Source: JBGTLA01 sp041744375
Lineage (GTDB): Bacteria; Actinomycetota; Acidimicrobiia; Spongiisociales; ZC4RG35
Assembly (NCBI GenBank): GCA_041744375.1
Contig: JBGTLA010000053.1
Coordinates: 62,001-126,000 of the forward strand
Length of the DNA: 64,000 bases
Direction of reading: 5' to 3'
Below the pieces are notes generated by a model. That model saw nothing but the letters and a program-made list of their open reading frames with translations, was not told the DNA's origin and made no database searches. The position numbers and the translations under genes were made by a program. Below, in pieces: positions 19,196-27,298 of this stretch; position 1 is the first letter of the stretch, and every line of letters begins with the position of its first letter.

Positions 19196-20239
19196 TCATT
19201 CTTCGAGGATCCGGTGGTAGAGCGCCAGATAGTCGTCGACCATCCTGGCCGCATCGAACCTGTCCTCGATGGAGCGCCGCACGTGGCGGCGGTCCAATCG
19301 GCCGGCTTCCTCGACGGCGTCGGCGGCTGACTGCTCATCGGTGACCAGGTAGCCGTTGATGCCGGGCTGGATGATCTCGGGCATCGAGCCTCTCGGATGA
19401 GCGATCACGGGAGTACCACACGCCATCGCCTCGACCACGCTGAAACCGAACGGCTCGTCGAAGTCGATGAGATGAAGCAGGGCTCGAGCGCTCCCTAAGA
19501 CCTCCTGGCGGTCGGCCGGTCCCACCGGGCCCAGGTAGGTGACTCGCTCGTCGTCTATGTTCGGTTCGACTTCCCGACGAAAGTACTCGTCGTCGTGGAC
19601 GATCCCGGCGATCACCAGCGGGATGCCGACGCGAGCCGCCACCTCGATGGCAGTGGCCGTTCCCTTGTCGGGATGGATCCGACCGAAGAAGACCAGCGGC
19701 CCGCCCCCGGGACCCGGTTCGAACGCAGCGGTGTCGATGCCGTGGTGGATCGTGGCGGCGTATGGCAACGCCGGGTGTCGATCGGCCTCGCTGATGGCGA
19801 CGTAGCGCACCCGGTCGCGGTACTCCAGGTACGCCGGCAAGGTGGCGTCCGAGGCAAACCCGTGGATGGTTGTGACCATCGGCGTGTCGACCAGCCTCGA
19901 GTACGTGAGCGGCACGAAGTCGAGACTGTTGTGAATCACATCGAACTCTGCGGAATGCTCGAAGGCCCTGGCGATATGAAGGGTCTCCCACACCCGGGCG
20001 TCGATGGTGGGGTCTTCCGAATACCCCGTCGCCGCCACCCCCACCAAGCGAGCCGAGGTGACAGAGTCGGCGGTAGCGAAGAGAGTGACATCGACGCCTC
20101 GCGACACCAGGCCCTCGGTGAGGAGTGAGGCGAACTGTTCCCACGGTCCGTAGTGGCGAGGCGGCACTCTCCACGAGATCGGAGCGAGCACTGCCACGCG
20201 CAACCCGTTGGTTCGAGGCCGGGGCTCGGGAGTCACCAT
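19196..20239 (-). CDS. GT4-family glycosyltransferase
   Basis: A 347-residue GT-B glycosyltransferase. The N-terminus has LRVAVLAPISWRVPPRHYGP with the sugar-binding glycine-rich loop and VDVTLFAT. The donor domain has VFFGRIHPDKGTATAIE and the nucleotide-sugar motif DEPFGFSVVEAMACGTPVIA, a classical E-x7-E signature. It differs from the STYPPT pair and resembles WcaA/RfaB-type or mannosyltransferase enzymes. The start is ATG 20239 preceded by GAAGGAGGCG. The frame extends upstream without stop, but that extension overlaps the real small gene at 20311-20436. The acceptor is unknown. Confidence 0.87.
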   Translation of the reverse strand: MVTPEPRPRTNGLRVAVLAPISWRVPPRHYGPWEQFASLLTEGLVSRGVDVTLFATADSVTSARLVGVAATGYSEDPTIDARVWETLHIARAFEHSAEFDVIHNSLDFVPLTYSRLVDTPMVTTIHGFASDATLPAYLEYRDRVRYVAISEADRHPALPYAATIHHGIDTAAFEPGPGGGPLVFFGRIHPDKGTATAIEVAARVGIPLVIAGIVHDDEYFRREVEPNIDDERVTYLGPVGPADRQEVLGSARALLHLIDFDEPFGFSVVEAMACGTPVIAHPRGSMPEIIQPGINGYLVTDEQSAADAVEEAGRLDRRHVRRSIEDRFDAARMVDDYLALYHRILEE

Positions 20240-20310
20240 CGCCTCCTTCAGACCCGGGCGGTTGTTCGAGAACTCACCCTTGGGGGCGCGGGTCGGGGTG
20301 AGGGCCGCGG

Positions 20311-20436
20311 TCAAACGCTCTTGTGCTGTTTGGATCCGGCGGCGGCGCCTTTCGCCTTCTTGTCGAGGCGCTTCTGCTTGAGATCCTTCGCAGCCACCTT
20401 CTTGGTGGTCTTGTGACCCTTGTCCTTGGTTCCCAT
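20311..20436 (-). CDS. Lysine-rich small protein, 41 aa
   Basis: A very small gene: ATG 20436 behind an excellent ribosome site (TGGAGGCACCG), product MGTKDKGHKTTKKVAAKDLK... ending QHKSV. About a third of the residues are lysine or arginine, so it may bind nucleic acid or ribosomes. Similar short Lys-rich proteins with KDKGHKTTKK occur in actinobacteria as uncharacterised proteins. It is embedded in a longer open frame and is easily missed. It lies 71 bp upstream of the GT4 gene on the same strand. Confidence 0.65.
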   Translation of the reverse strand: MGTKDKGHKTTKKVAAKDLKQKRLDKKAKGAAAGSKQHKSV

Positions 20437-20548
20437 CGGTGCCTCCAGGCCGGCCGCCGAGCTGGCAGCCACCCTCCATTGTCCCACGGTCCGACTCCTA
20501 GGACGGCCGGCCTGGGTATGATCCCCGGGTAGTGCGCGCCGACCAGCC

Positions 20549-21379
20549 ATGAATACAGCCTTCGTGTTTGGTGGGGGTGGACGGTGGGGAGCCGTCGAGG
20601 TGGGCATGGCGGCGGCGGTCCTCGAGGCCGGTATCCGACCCGACGTCGTACTCGGCTCGTCGATCGGTGCCCTCAATGGAGCAATGGTCGCCGCTGACCC
20701 CACCGAAGCCGGAGCCATGCGCTTACGCCTGTCCTGGGAGCAGGTGGAGAACGAAGATCTGCTGTCATCGGGGATGTTCGACCGCATCAGAACTGCCGCC
20801 AGGCAGCGCGTATCCACCCACGACACCGACGAGATGCGCCGGATCGTCAGCCAGTTCCTCCCCACCGACCGGTTCGATGAGCTTGTCGTTCCCTTCCAGT
20901 GTGTAGCTGCCTCGATCGAGCGGTCCGCTGAGCATTGGTTCGACTCGGGGTCTCTCGTGGAAGCGATCCTCGCCTCGTCGGCCATCCCCGTCTTGTTTCC
21001 GCCCGTCGTCATCGACGGCGAGTCCTTCTACGACGGTGGCCTGGTCAACTCGGTGCCCGTCGATCGGGCCGTTCAGCTCGGCGCACGTCGCATCTTCGTG
21101 TTTCAGGTAGGACGAATCGAGCAGCCCTTGCGGCCCCCCACGCGACGGCATGAACCTGCCTTGCTCGCCTTTGAGATCGCCCGACGTCATCGCTTCTCTC
21201 GCGCCGTCGAGTCGCTTCCCGCCGACACCGAGATGCACCTCCTCCCCAGTGGGAACATCTTGAGCTTCGACGACACCCGACAGCTGAAGTGGCGCGACAC
21301 ATCCGATACCGCCTCACTCATTCAGAACGCCTACACGGCGACCTCCGTCTACATGGCGGACGTCTTGGGGGCCAGATGA
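20549..21379 (+). CDS. Patatin-like phospholipase
   Basis: A 276-residue patatin-family acyl hydrolase. The oxyanion loop is FGGGGRWGAVEVG (residues 7-19), the nucleophile elbow is GSSIG with the Ser at about 38-39, and the catalytic Asp is in FYDGGLVNSVPV. This Ser-Asp dyad hydrolyses acyl esters of membrane or storage lipids. Length is standard for the bacterial cytosolic type, with no signal peptide. ATG at 20549. The stop overlaps the ATG of the next acyltransferase gene by 4 bp, so acyl release and acyl transfer are probably coordinated. Confidence 0.88.
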   Translation: MNTAFVFGGGGRWGAVEVGMAAAVLEAGIRPDVVLGSSIGALNGAMVAADPTEAGAMRLRLSWEQVENEDLLSSGMFDRIRTAARQRVSTHDTDEMRRIVSQFLPTDRFDELVVPFQCVAASIERSAEHWFDSGSLVEAILASSAIPVLFPPVVIDGESFYDGGLVNSVPVDRAVQLGARRIFVFQVGRIEQPLRPPTRRHEPALLAFEIARRHRFSRAVESLPADTEMHLLPSGNILSFDDTRQLKWRDTSDTASLIQNAYTATSVYMADVLGAR

Positions 21380-22389
21380 GACTGCCGCCGAGATGGATCC
21401 GCCGTATCGTTCTGGGGCCGGCGGTGATCGCCGCCACTGTCGCGTTGATCGTTTCTCTGCCGGTGGTGGCCATCGGTGCTGCTTTCGCCTCCCGCTACGT
21501 GCCAGGTCGTTGGCGGCCGCTCCGTCTCGCCTGGTTCCTGTTGGTGTGGTTGATCTTCGAAAGCATCACGGTGATGGCACTGTTCGTGTTGTGGGTGGCC
21601 TCGGGTTTCGGATGGAAACTGCGAAGCGAAGGTTTCCGATCGGCTCACTACGCACTGATGGCCTGGTTCTTGCGCCGGGTCGTGGGGTCGGCGCGTTTCA
21701 CCTTCGGTCTCGCATTCGAGGGAGACCGGGTCGGAGAGGGCGATGTCGTCGGGCGCCCGGTGATCCTCATGGCCCGCCACGCTGGGCCGGGAGATTCTCT
21801 CCTGTTGGTGGATGCCGTCATGAACCGCTTCCAGCATCGTCCTCGGGTCGTTCTCAAGGAAGCGCTGCAGTGGGATCCCGTCATCGACATCGCTCTCAAC
21901 CGGTTGCCCAGTCGCTTCGTTGCTCCTGGGGGCAGGGGCGGCTCGGATGCCGTCGACGCCATCGCCGACCTCGCCGCCACCATGACATCGCGCGATGCCC
22001 TTGTGATCTTCCCTGAAGGCGGGAACTTCACGGCCTCGCGGCGGTTGCGGGCCATCGAGCACCTCGATACGGCTGGGCTCAACGTGTTCGCAGACAGATC
22101 GCGGGCGATGGAGTTCTTGCTGCCGCCCAAGCCGCGTGGTGTGGTGGCCGCCATCACAAATGCCCCCCCGGCTGTGGTCGGTCTGGTCGGTCACGTCGGC
22201 CTGGATGACATGTCCACTCTCTCGGACATATGGTCGGGCCTCAAGATGGATCGCACCGTGTACACCCGCATCTGGCTGACCCCCACCGAGGACCTACCTG
22301 CCGATAGGCCAGGTCGCGAGTTGTGGCTCTACGACCGCTGGCACGACATGGATGGCTGGATCAGGGAACGGAGACGGGCTGGGGGCTGA
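21376..22389 (+). CDS. PlsC-like membrane acyltransferase
   Basis: A 337-residue protein with two or three hydrophobic helices in the first 100 residues (for example VIAATVALIVSLPVVAIGAA). A lysophosphatidate-acyltransferase-like domain follows. The HX4D catalytic motif is present as RHAGPGDS, and the later motif FPEGGNFT matches the FPEGTR block of PlsC enzymes. It likely transfers an acyl chain to a lysophospholipid or similar acceptor at the membrane. It starts at ATG 21376 within an ATGA overlap with the patatin gene. Confidence 0.82.
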   Translation: MRLPPRWIRRIVLGPAVIAATVALIVSLPVVAIGAAFASRYVPGRWRPLRLAWFLLVWLIFESITVMALFVLWVASGFGWKLRSEGFRSAHYALMAWFLRRVVGSARFTFGLAFEGDRVGEGDVVGRPVILMARHAGPGDSLLLVDAVMNRFQHRPRVVLKEALQWDPVIDIALNRLPSRFVAPGGRGGSDAVDAIADLAATMTSRDALVIFPEGGNFTASRRLRAIEHLDTAGLNVFADRSRAMEFLLPPKPRGVVAAITNAPPAVVGLVGHVGLDDMSTLSDIWSGLKMDRTVYTRIWLTPTEDLPADRPGRELWLYDRWHDMDGWIRERRRAGG

Positions 22390-22414
22390 CCGGGGCCATC
22401 CAACCCGGTCCACC

Positions 22415-23269
22415 TCACGACGCCGGGTGGTCGGGCTCGGGGTCGAGATTGGGTCGCAACCGATCGCGCCCGTCGCCGGGACGGATCTCTTTGATGAAGC
22501 GGGCCGGTACGCCACCCACGACGGTGTAGTCGGGAACGTCTTTGGTCACGACCGAGTTGGCCCCCACGATGGTCCTGTAGCCGAGCGTGACCCCGGCCAT
22601 GACCACGACGTTGTACCCGATGACGCTGTTAGCTCCGATACTCACCGGATCGAGGCCTCGCCCGGCATGGGCGATCGGTCGCTCGAAGTTGTCGAAGGGG
22701 TGGGTGTGGGTCTCGACGGTGACTCCGGCCGACAACATGGTGTAGGCGCCGACATCAATGGGCCCCCGGTCGTCGAGCATGGCGTATCGATTCACCAGCA
22801 CACCGTCACCGAGCGAGATGTTCCTCCCGTCGGAGAACAAGACGTTGTGGTGGAAGATCACACCCTCCCCGCAGTGGCGGAAGAGTTTCTTGGCCAGGAT
22901 CATCCGCAGCGGTATGGCGAAACCCTGAAGCATGGCGGCGGGCGTCTGGTCGAACATACGCCAGAACATTCGGTAATAGAGAAGGGGATCGTCCACGCCC
23001 TCCGGACCGTCTCCCTTGAACGGATCGGGTGGCAGATAGAACTCACCCGTGGCCTGCGTGTCTCCCACCAGGCGATCCACCTCGTTCAAGAACCGGGTCG
23101 CCCTACCAACGAAGGTGTCGCTCGTTACCTCCTCGGAGAGTCTGGCAAGCAGATCTCCGGCCAGTCCTTCCGGGGGAGGCGCCGATAGAACGTCGCCCAA
23201 GCCAGGGAGCTCTGTGGTGGGCCGGTTCGGAGGCACGCCGTCGGCCCTGTCTCCCTGCCCCCTAAGCAC
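22415..23269 (-). CDS. Hexapeptide-repeat acyltransferase
   Basis: A 284-residue protein. The C-terminal half is a left-handed beta-helix of hexapeptide repeats (ISLGDGVLVNRYAMLDD, VSIGANSVIGYNVVVMAG, TIVGANSVVTKDVPDYTVVG) ending in the characteristic VPARFIKEI. The N-terminal 130 residues are helical, as in serine- or sugar-O-acetyltransferases. It most likely O-acetylates a sugar or small metabolite. The GTG start at 23269 overlaps the 3' end of the upstream GT2 gene by 8 bp, linking it to polyprenol-sugar synthesis and possibly to glycan decoration. Confidence 0.85.
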   Translation of the reverse strand: MLRGQGDRADGVPPNRPTTELPGLGDVLSAPPPEGLAGDLLARLSEEVTSDTFVGRATRFLNEVDRLVGDTQATGEFYLPPDPFKGDGPEGVDDPLLYYRMFWRMFDQTPAAMLQGFAIPLRMILAKKLFRHCGEGVIFHHNVLFSDGRNISLGDGVLVNRYAMLDDRGPIDVGAYTMLSAGVTVETHTHPFDNFERPIAHAGRGLDPVSIGANSVIGYNVVVMAGVTLGYRTIVGANSVVTKDVPDYTVVGGVPARFIKEIRPGDGRDRLRPNLDPEPDHPAS

Positions 23270-23999
23270 GGCTGGGTACTTTGGTCAGGCTGTTCCTGTC
23301 CTGCCAGGCCCGGTAGACCGTCCGGGCATATCCCGTGAGCACCATTGTCCGGCCGCGCAAGGGTCCGTAGCGGTAACCCATCTTCGAGGTGTTCGGACCG
23401 TAGAGTCGAGGGATGGGGACTTCGCGGAACCGCAGTCCTGCCCTCGCCACTGCGAAGTGGGACTCGAGTTCGGCCTCGTATCCGCGACCGACCAGTGCGA
23501 CTACGTCGACTGCTCGTTTCGAGAAGCTGCGGAACCCCGAGAAGGGGTCGGTAACCCGGTCGCCCGTGAGCTTCTGCACAGCCCGGATCGACCCGGCCCG
23601 CACCATTCGACGATTCATTGGTGCGGATTGAACTGCTCGTTCCAGATATCGACTCCCCACGCAGAGGTCGACACCTTCGCCGAGCACGGGTTGAACGAGG
23701 CTCGGCAGCGAGGAGGGCAGATGTTGGCCGTCGCTGTCCATCCACACCAGGGCGGCGAAGTCCAGATCCCTGAGATGGTCCATGGCCCTACCCAGGGCCG
23801 CCCCCTTCCCTCGGTTTCTGTCCTGACGGATCAACCTCACCCCGGCGGCACGAACGATCTCAGAGGTTCCGTCGGTCGAGCCGTCGTCGACCACAACTAC
23901 CGTCACCTCATGACGACCGATGCTGTTCGGCATCGAGCCGAGAACCTGCCCGATGCTGGTCGCCTCGTTGAATGCTGGTAGGACCACGAAGACTCCCAT
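23262..23999 (-). CDS. GT2 polyprenyl-phosphate sugar transferase
   Basis: A 245-residue GT-A glycosyltransferase similar to dolichyl/polyprenyl-phosphate mannose or glucose synthases. The N-terminus VFVVLPAFNEATSIGQVL binds nucleotide. VVVVDDGSTDGT and the metal-binding WMDSDGQH are canonical, and SRYLER and DPFSGFRSF complete the active site. There is no membrane anchor, as in DPM1-type enzymes. The ATG at 23999 lacks a ribosome site. A DosR-type box ends 36 bp upstream, so the mRNA may be leaderless. An 18-bp perfect palindrome lies between box and start. Confidence 0.88.
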   Translation of the reverse strand: MGVFVVLPAFNEATSIGQVLGSMPNSIGRHEVTVVVVDDGSTDGTSEIVRAAGVRLIRQDRNRGKGAALGRAMDHLRDLDFAALVWMDSDGQHLPSSLPSLVQPVLGEGVDLCVGSRYLERAVQSAPMNRRMVRAGSIRAVQKLTGDRVTDPFSGFRSFSKRAVDVVALVGRGYEAELESHFAVARAGLRFREVPIPRLYGPNTSKMGYRYGPLRGRTMVLTGYARTVYRAWQDRNSLTKVPSRA

Positions 24000-24010
24000 G
24001 GTAGGAACGT

Positions 24011-24028
24011 AACGAACGATCGTTCGTT
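24011..24028. promoter_or_regulatory. 18-bp perfect palindrome, TetR-type operator
   Basis: AACGAACGATCGTTCGTT is fully self-complementary and lies 12-29 bp before the GT2 start. Its form matches operators of TetR-family repressors. It would overlap the -10 region if the adjacent DosR-type box sets the transcription start, so it is a plausible repressor override. No tetR gene lies nearby. Confidence 0.6.
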
Positions 24029-24034
24029 GGTTGT

Positions 24035-24050
24035 AGGGTCCTTGGCCCCT
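24035..24050 (-). promoter_or_regulatory. DosR-type box, GT2 gene
   Basis: AGGGTCCTTGGCCCCT. The centre is about 43 bp from the GT2 ATG, the same distance as for other apparently leaderless targets in the island. Confidence 0.6.
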
Positions 24051-24144
24051 AGTGGTCGCTCGAATGATGCCGCCCAATTCCCAACGATCTGTGCAGGCGA
24101 AAGGGACCCGGGCAACGCTCGGAGATGGGGAGGCGCTGGCCGGG

Positions 24145-24615
24145 TCAGGAGGCCGGGCCGGGGCGTATCGGAGGCGGCCCCCAGTGAGCTGCGAGCGCTC
24201 GACGGAGACTTTCCACATGTTCGGTGCCGATCCGTCCGGCGAGTTCGCCTTCGAGTTCTTCGATTACCTTGCTGGCCGCGTGGGCGAGTTGATTGCCTCG
24301 GCTCGATAGGCGCACCAACAAGGAGCGAGCGTCATTGGGGTCTGGGTCCGTCGTCAGCAGGTCTCTCTGGATAAGCTTGGATATCACTGTATGCATTGAT
24401 TGTCGGCTGATGCCGATGCGGCGAGCAAGCTCGACGGGCCGCGTCCCGTCCTCGTCCACGAAAGCGAATACGAGCGCTTCGGTACGGCTGAATCTTGGCC
24501 ACCCCGAGGCTTGCAGCCGGCCAACCAGAGCGTCGTTGAACCAATCCGACGCGAACAGCAGCGCGGCACCCAGGTTGGTGGTCGGTGGGAAGGGGCGGAG
24601 AGTATGGTCCGGCAT
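24145..24615 (-). CDS. MarR-family transcriptional regulator
   Basis: A 156-residue winged-helix repressor. The recognition helix region is VELARRIGISRQSMHTVISKL, followed by the wing TTDPDPNDARSLLVRLSSRG, with helices on both sides for dimerisation. It is divergent from the NAD(P)-binding gene at 24700. The 84 bp between them hold a clean inverted repeat, so autoregulation and control of the partner are likely. ATG 24615 begins MPDHTLRPFPPTT; the frame is open further upstream but crosses the operator and the divergent gene. Confidence 0.88.
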   Translation of the reverse strand: MPDHTLRPFPPTTNLGAALLFASDWFNDALVGRLQASGWPRFSRTEALVFAFVDEDGTRPVELARRIGISRQSMHTVISKLIQRDLLTTDPDPNDARSLLVRLSSRGNQLAHAASKVIEELEGELAGRIGTEHVESLRRALAAHWGPPPIRPGPAS

Positions 24616-24670
24616 GGATCTCCACCCTAGCCGCCATCGGGCGGTTGTAAGGTAAGCTGACGATCTGATA

Positions 24671-24689
24671 TTGTAAGTGAAACTTACAA
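24671..24689. promoter_or_regulatory. Inverted-repeat operator for the MarR regulator
   Basis: TTGTAAG and CTTACAA flank a 5-bp spacer, a perfect 7-bp inverted repeat. A further TTGTAAG half-site occurs around 24645. The repeat abuts the ribosome site AAGGAG of the gene at 24700, so bound repressor would block that gene. Confidence 0.75.
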
Positions 24690-24699
24690 AGGAGTCGTA

Positions 24700-25329
24700 G
24701 TGAATGTCGCCGTAATCGGGGCAACCGGACGCACCGGTATTCGGGTCGTGGAAGCCCTCGCACAGCAGGGTCACCAGGTACGGGCGCTGGTGCGGAGCCC
24801 GGAGAAGGGGAGGGGCCTTCCGGCCGGCATCGAGGTGGTGGAGGGCCATGCCACCCATGAGGTGGCGATGTCGAAGCTGGTGGCCGGCGTCGACGCCGTC
24901 ATCGATGTCGCCGGCCCCAGCAAAGCTCACCCCGTGATACGCCAGGCCATCACATCCAACCTCCTGGTGGCTCTAAAATCGGGTGGCCGGCCTCGGGTGC
25001 TGATGCTCACCGGGGCCGGGGTTCGGTTCCCCGACGATGTCCCCCAGCTCATCGACCGTCTCATCGTCGGCGCTCTACGTCGCTTGCAGGGAGCCGTGCT
25101 GGCGGATGGTGAGGCGGCGGTCCGACTCCTCGCATCGTCTGATCATGACTGGACCGTGGTGCGCGTGCCTCGTCTCGTGCAGAGGCCATCCGCGCGGCCC
25201 TACCGAATCGTTTCTCATGTGGGACCGGACTCTGGCACCCAAATCGACCGCCCACAGTTGGCGGCGGCCCTCGTCGAGATCCTCCAGAGTCAAGACTGGA
25301 AACGGCGCGCCCCCGTCGTGTCGCGCTGA
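24700..25329 (+). CDS. NAD(P)-binding (NmrA/SDR-type) protein
   Basis: A 209-residue Rossmann-fold protein of the atypical short-chain dehydrogenase group. The nucleotide motif is VAVIGATGRTGIRVVEAL (GxxGxxG) at residues 3-20 and ALVRSPEKGRGL shows an NADP-favouring Arg. There is no YxxxK catalytic pair, as in NmrA- or flavin-reductase-like members, which often sense redox state or act as quinone/flavin reductases. The GTG at 24700 follows AAGGAG. Control by the divergent MarR is likely, and inducers of such pairs are often reactive electrophiles; that is inference. Confidence 0.82.
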   Translation: MNVAVIGATGRTGIRVVEALAQQGHQVRALVRSPEKGRGLPAGIEVVEGHATHEVAMSKLVAGVDAVIDVAGPSKAHPVIRQAITSNLLVALKSGGRPRVLMLTGAGVRFPDDVPQLIDRLIVGALRRLQGAVLADGEAAVRLLASSDHDWTVVRVPRLVQRPSARPYRIVSHVGPDSGTQIDRPQLAAALVEILQSQDWKRRAPVVSR

Positions 25330-25351
25330 GCTCGAGGTCGGAGTCCGGCTG

Positions 25352-25576
25352 CTACCCGCCGCGCAGGAGATCACTGATCCTGGCTGCTTCCTCGTGTGAC
25401 ACCTTGGAGACGGCATACCCGGAGTGGACGAGGACGTAGTCGCCGGGCTCGGCCTCGGGCACCATGACCAGATCGATGGTGGTCACCTTGTCGTCACCGA
25501 GCGCTACCCGAGCCGGGCGGGAGAACTCTGTGCCCGTTTCGACGGCGATGACTCGGGCGGCGACCGCCAAGCACAT
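25352..25576 (-). CDS. hypC: Hydrogenase assembly chaperone HypC/HupF
   Basis: A 74-residue chaperone that, with HypD, carries the Fe(CN)2CO group into the NiFe hydrogenase large subunit. The functional N-terminus MCLAVAARV places the essential Cys at position 2, which fixes the start at ATG 25576. A GTG three codons upstream would bury this Cys. The beta-barrel core DYVLVHSGYAVSKVSHEEA is typical. It is the last gene of the hydrogenase operon, one base after the protease stop. The other Hyp proteins (A, B, D, E, F) are not in the window. Confidence 0.93.
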   Translation of the reverse strand: MCLAVAARVIAVETGTEFSRPARVALGDDKVTTIDLVMVPEAEPGDYVLVHSGYAVSKVSHEEAARISDLLRGG

Positions 25577-25577
25577 G

Positions 25578-26003
25578 TCAGGCACCTGCCCTCTCGAGCT
25601 CGTCGATCACTGTCGACACCGCGGATGCGACTTGGGGAGAGAGTTCGCTCCCTACTTCGAAGCGGGCACCTTCGATCCCATAGATGTCGAGGCGGGCGGG
25701 AAGGCGGTGTACCGCGCGCGCCAGTTCGACGATCTCGGCCAACCCGAAGGAATGGGATGAGGCAAAACTGCGGGTCGGTAATCGGTCGGCGATGGCGTCG
25801 AACCGCACGACGGTGCCGGGCAGCCGGCCGGAGCGGATGGCGTCGACCACCGTCACGTCTTCTTCGCCTTCCCACAGATCCATGAGATCGGAGCAGTCGC
25901 TCCTCGCCACCGACGGGACCGATGTGAGGCGCCGGGCGACGAGGACCCCGGCGGCGTCGTCGCCACGATCCGGGTGCCCGAGACCGATGACCAGACGACC
26001 CAT
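25578..26003 (-). CDS. NiFe hydrogenase maturation protease
   Basis: A 141-residue endopeptidase of the HyaD/HycI type, which removes the C-terminal tail of the large subunit after Ni insertion. The N-terminus LVIGLGHPDRGDDAAGVLVA holds the nickel-sensing Asp of the GNxxxxDD motif, and later VTVVDA and SSHSFGLAEIV match the other metal-ligand blocks. ATG 26003 lies 2 bp after the large-subunit stop, directly coupled to its substrate's gene. It is slightly shorter than E. coli HycI (156 aa). Confidence 0.88.
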   Translation of the reverse strand: MGRLVIGLGHPDRGDDAAGVLVARRLTSVPSVARSDCSDLMDLWEGEEDVTVVDAIRSGRLPGTVVRFDAIADRLPTRSFASSHSFGLAEIVELARAVHRLPARLDIYGIEGARFEVGSELSPQVASAVSTVIDELERAGA

Positions 26004-26005
26004 CG

Positions 26006-27298
26006 TCAAATTCGCTCCACCGACAGGTCGAGGAAGTGGGTGGCACAGGAGATGCAGGGGTCGTAGTTGCGGATGGCCTGTTCGAGCTGCCATTGCAGCG
26101 TCTCGTCACTGAGGTGAGTGCGCCCGGGAATGTAGTCGCGCAAGTCCTCCTCGATGCTCAGCTGATTCTGTGAGGTCGGTGGGACGATCTGGGCGGATTC
26201 GATCAGTCCTTCCCCGTCCATCGCGTAACGGTGGTAGAGGATGCCCCGGGGAGCCTCGGACACTCCGTGACCGGTCGAGGACCTCGGATGAGCCTCCACG
26301 GCGGGAGCCTCGGGTCGGCGATAGCTGCCGATCAGCCGCAAGGCCTCTTCGAAGGCGAACACCAGCTCGACCGCCCGGACGATGACGCTGCGGAACGGGT
26401 TGGTGCAAGTGGGTCCGAGGCCGGCCCGTTGCGCTTCGGCCTGGGCTCGTGAGGTCAGCTGTTCGAAATTGAGGCTGTACCTGGCCATCGGCCCTACGTG
26501 GTAGGAGCCTCTTTCTTTGATCCGGGCATGGAGGGCGTTGGACCACTCGACATGCTCCTCTTCGAAGATGTCGGGCCATTGGCCCGGACCGATGTCGATA
26601 CCCCGGTTAGAGACGATCCGCCCCCGTTGGATGGCGTATTCGTCGGGATGGTGGACGGCGACGAATTCGTAGTCCCGTTCGAAGTCCGGGAACGGAAACT
26701 CCGAGACCCAGCGTACGGTGTCGACCGCAGCCTCGAGCCCCCACTCGAGGTCGGCGACGAGGGCGTCGAGCTCGGATCGGGTGGGGACCCGAAAGAATCC
26801 GCCGACCTTGACATTGACGGGGTGGATCTCCCGCCCTCCCAGGACCGTCATCAGGTGGTTGCCGATCTTCTTGAGCCGCAAACCGTTTCGCACGAGATCG
26901 GGGAAGTCTGCGGCCATCTCGATCCCGCCCGCGTACCCCAAGAAGTCGGGTGCGTGGAGGAAGTACACGTGCAGACCGTGGCTTTCAATCCACTCCCCGC
27001 AGTAGATGAGCCGCCGAAGATCCTGCAGCTGAGCCGGTATCTCCACCCCAGCCGCGTCTTCCATGGCGTTGCAGGCGCTCGTCTGATAGGCGATGGGGCA
27101 GATCCCACAGATCCGGGCGGTGATGTCGGGAGCTTCGGAGAAGCGGCGGCCGGCGAGGAGAGCTTCGAAGAAGCGCGGAGGCTCGAAGATCTTGAACTGG
27201 AGATCTACCACCTCATCGTCTTGCAGCTTGAGGTACATGGCCCCTTCGCCCTCGACACGTGCCAGGTAGTCGACCGTGAGGTCTCGCTCACTGTGCAT
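26006..27298 (-). CDS. hyhL: Group 3b NiFe hydrogenase large (catalytic) subunit
   Basis: A 430-residue subunit carrying the NiFe active site. Ligand cysteines are in RICGICPIAYQTSAC (Cys64, Cys67) and DPCISCATHF (Cys415, Cys418). The nine residues after His421 (FLDLSVERI) form the tail cut by the maturation protease. The form of the L1 motif (RICGICPxAYQ) is that of cytosolic bidirectional group 3b enzymes, which couple H2 to NAD(P)(H) and may reduce sulfur. It overlaps the small-subunit gene by 11 bp. In M. smegmatis the equivalent Hyh enzyme is induced by DosR under hypoxia and evolves H2 to dispose of reductant. Confidence 0.95.
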   Translation of the reverse strand: MHSERDLTVDYLARVEGEGAMYLKLQDDEVVDLQFKIFEPPRFFEALLAGRRFSEAPDITARICGICPIAYQTSACNAMEDAAGVEIPAQLQDLRRLIYCGEWIESHGLHVYFLHAPDFLGYAGGIEMAADFPDLVRNGLRLKKIGNHLMTVLGGREIHPVNVKVGGFFRVPTRSELDALVADLEWGLEAAVDTVRWVSEFPFPDFERDYEFVAVHHPDEYAIQRGRIVSNRGIDIGPGQWPDIFEEEHVEWSNALHARIKERGSYHVGPMARYSLNFEQLTSRAQAEAQRAGLGPTCTNPFRSVIVRAVELVFAFEEALRLIGSYRRPEAPAVEAHPRSSTGHGVSEAPRGILYHRYAMDGEGLIESAQIVPPTSQNQLSIEEDLRDYIPGRTHLSDETLQWQLEQAIRNYDPCISCATHFLDLSVERI

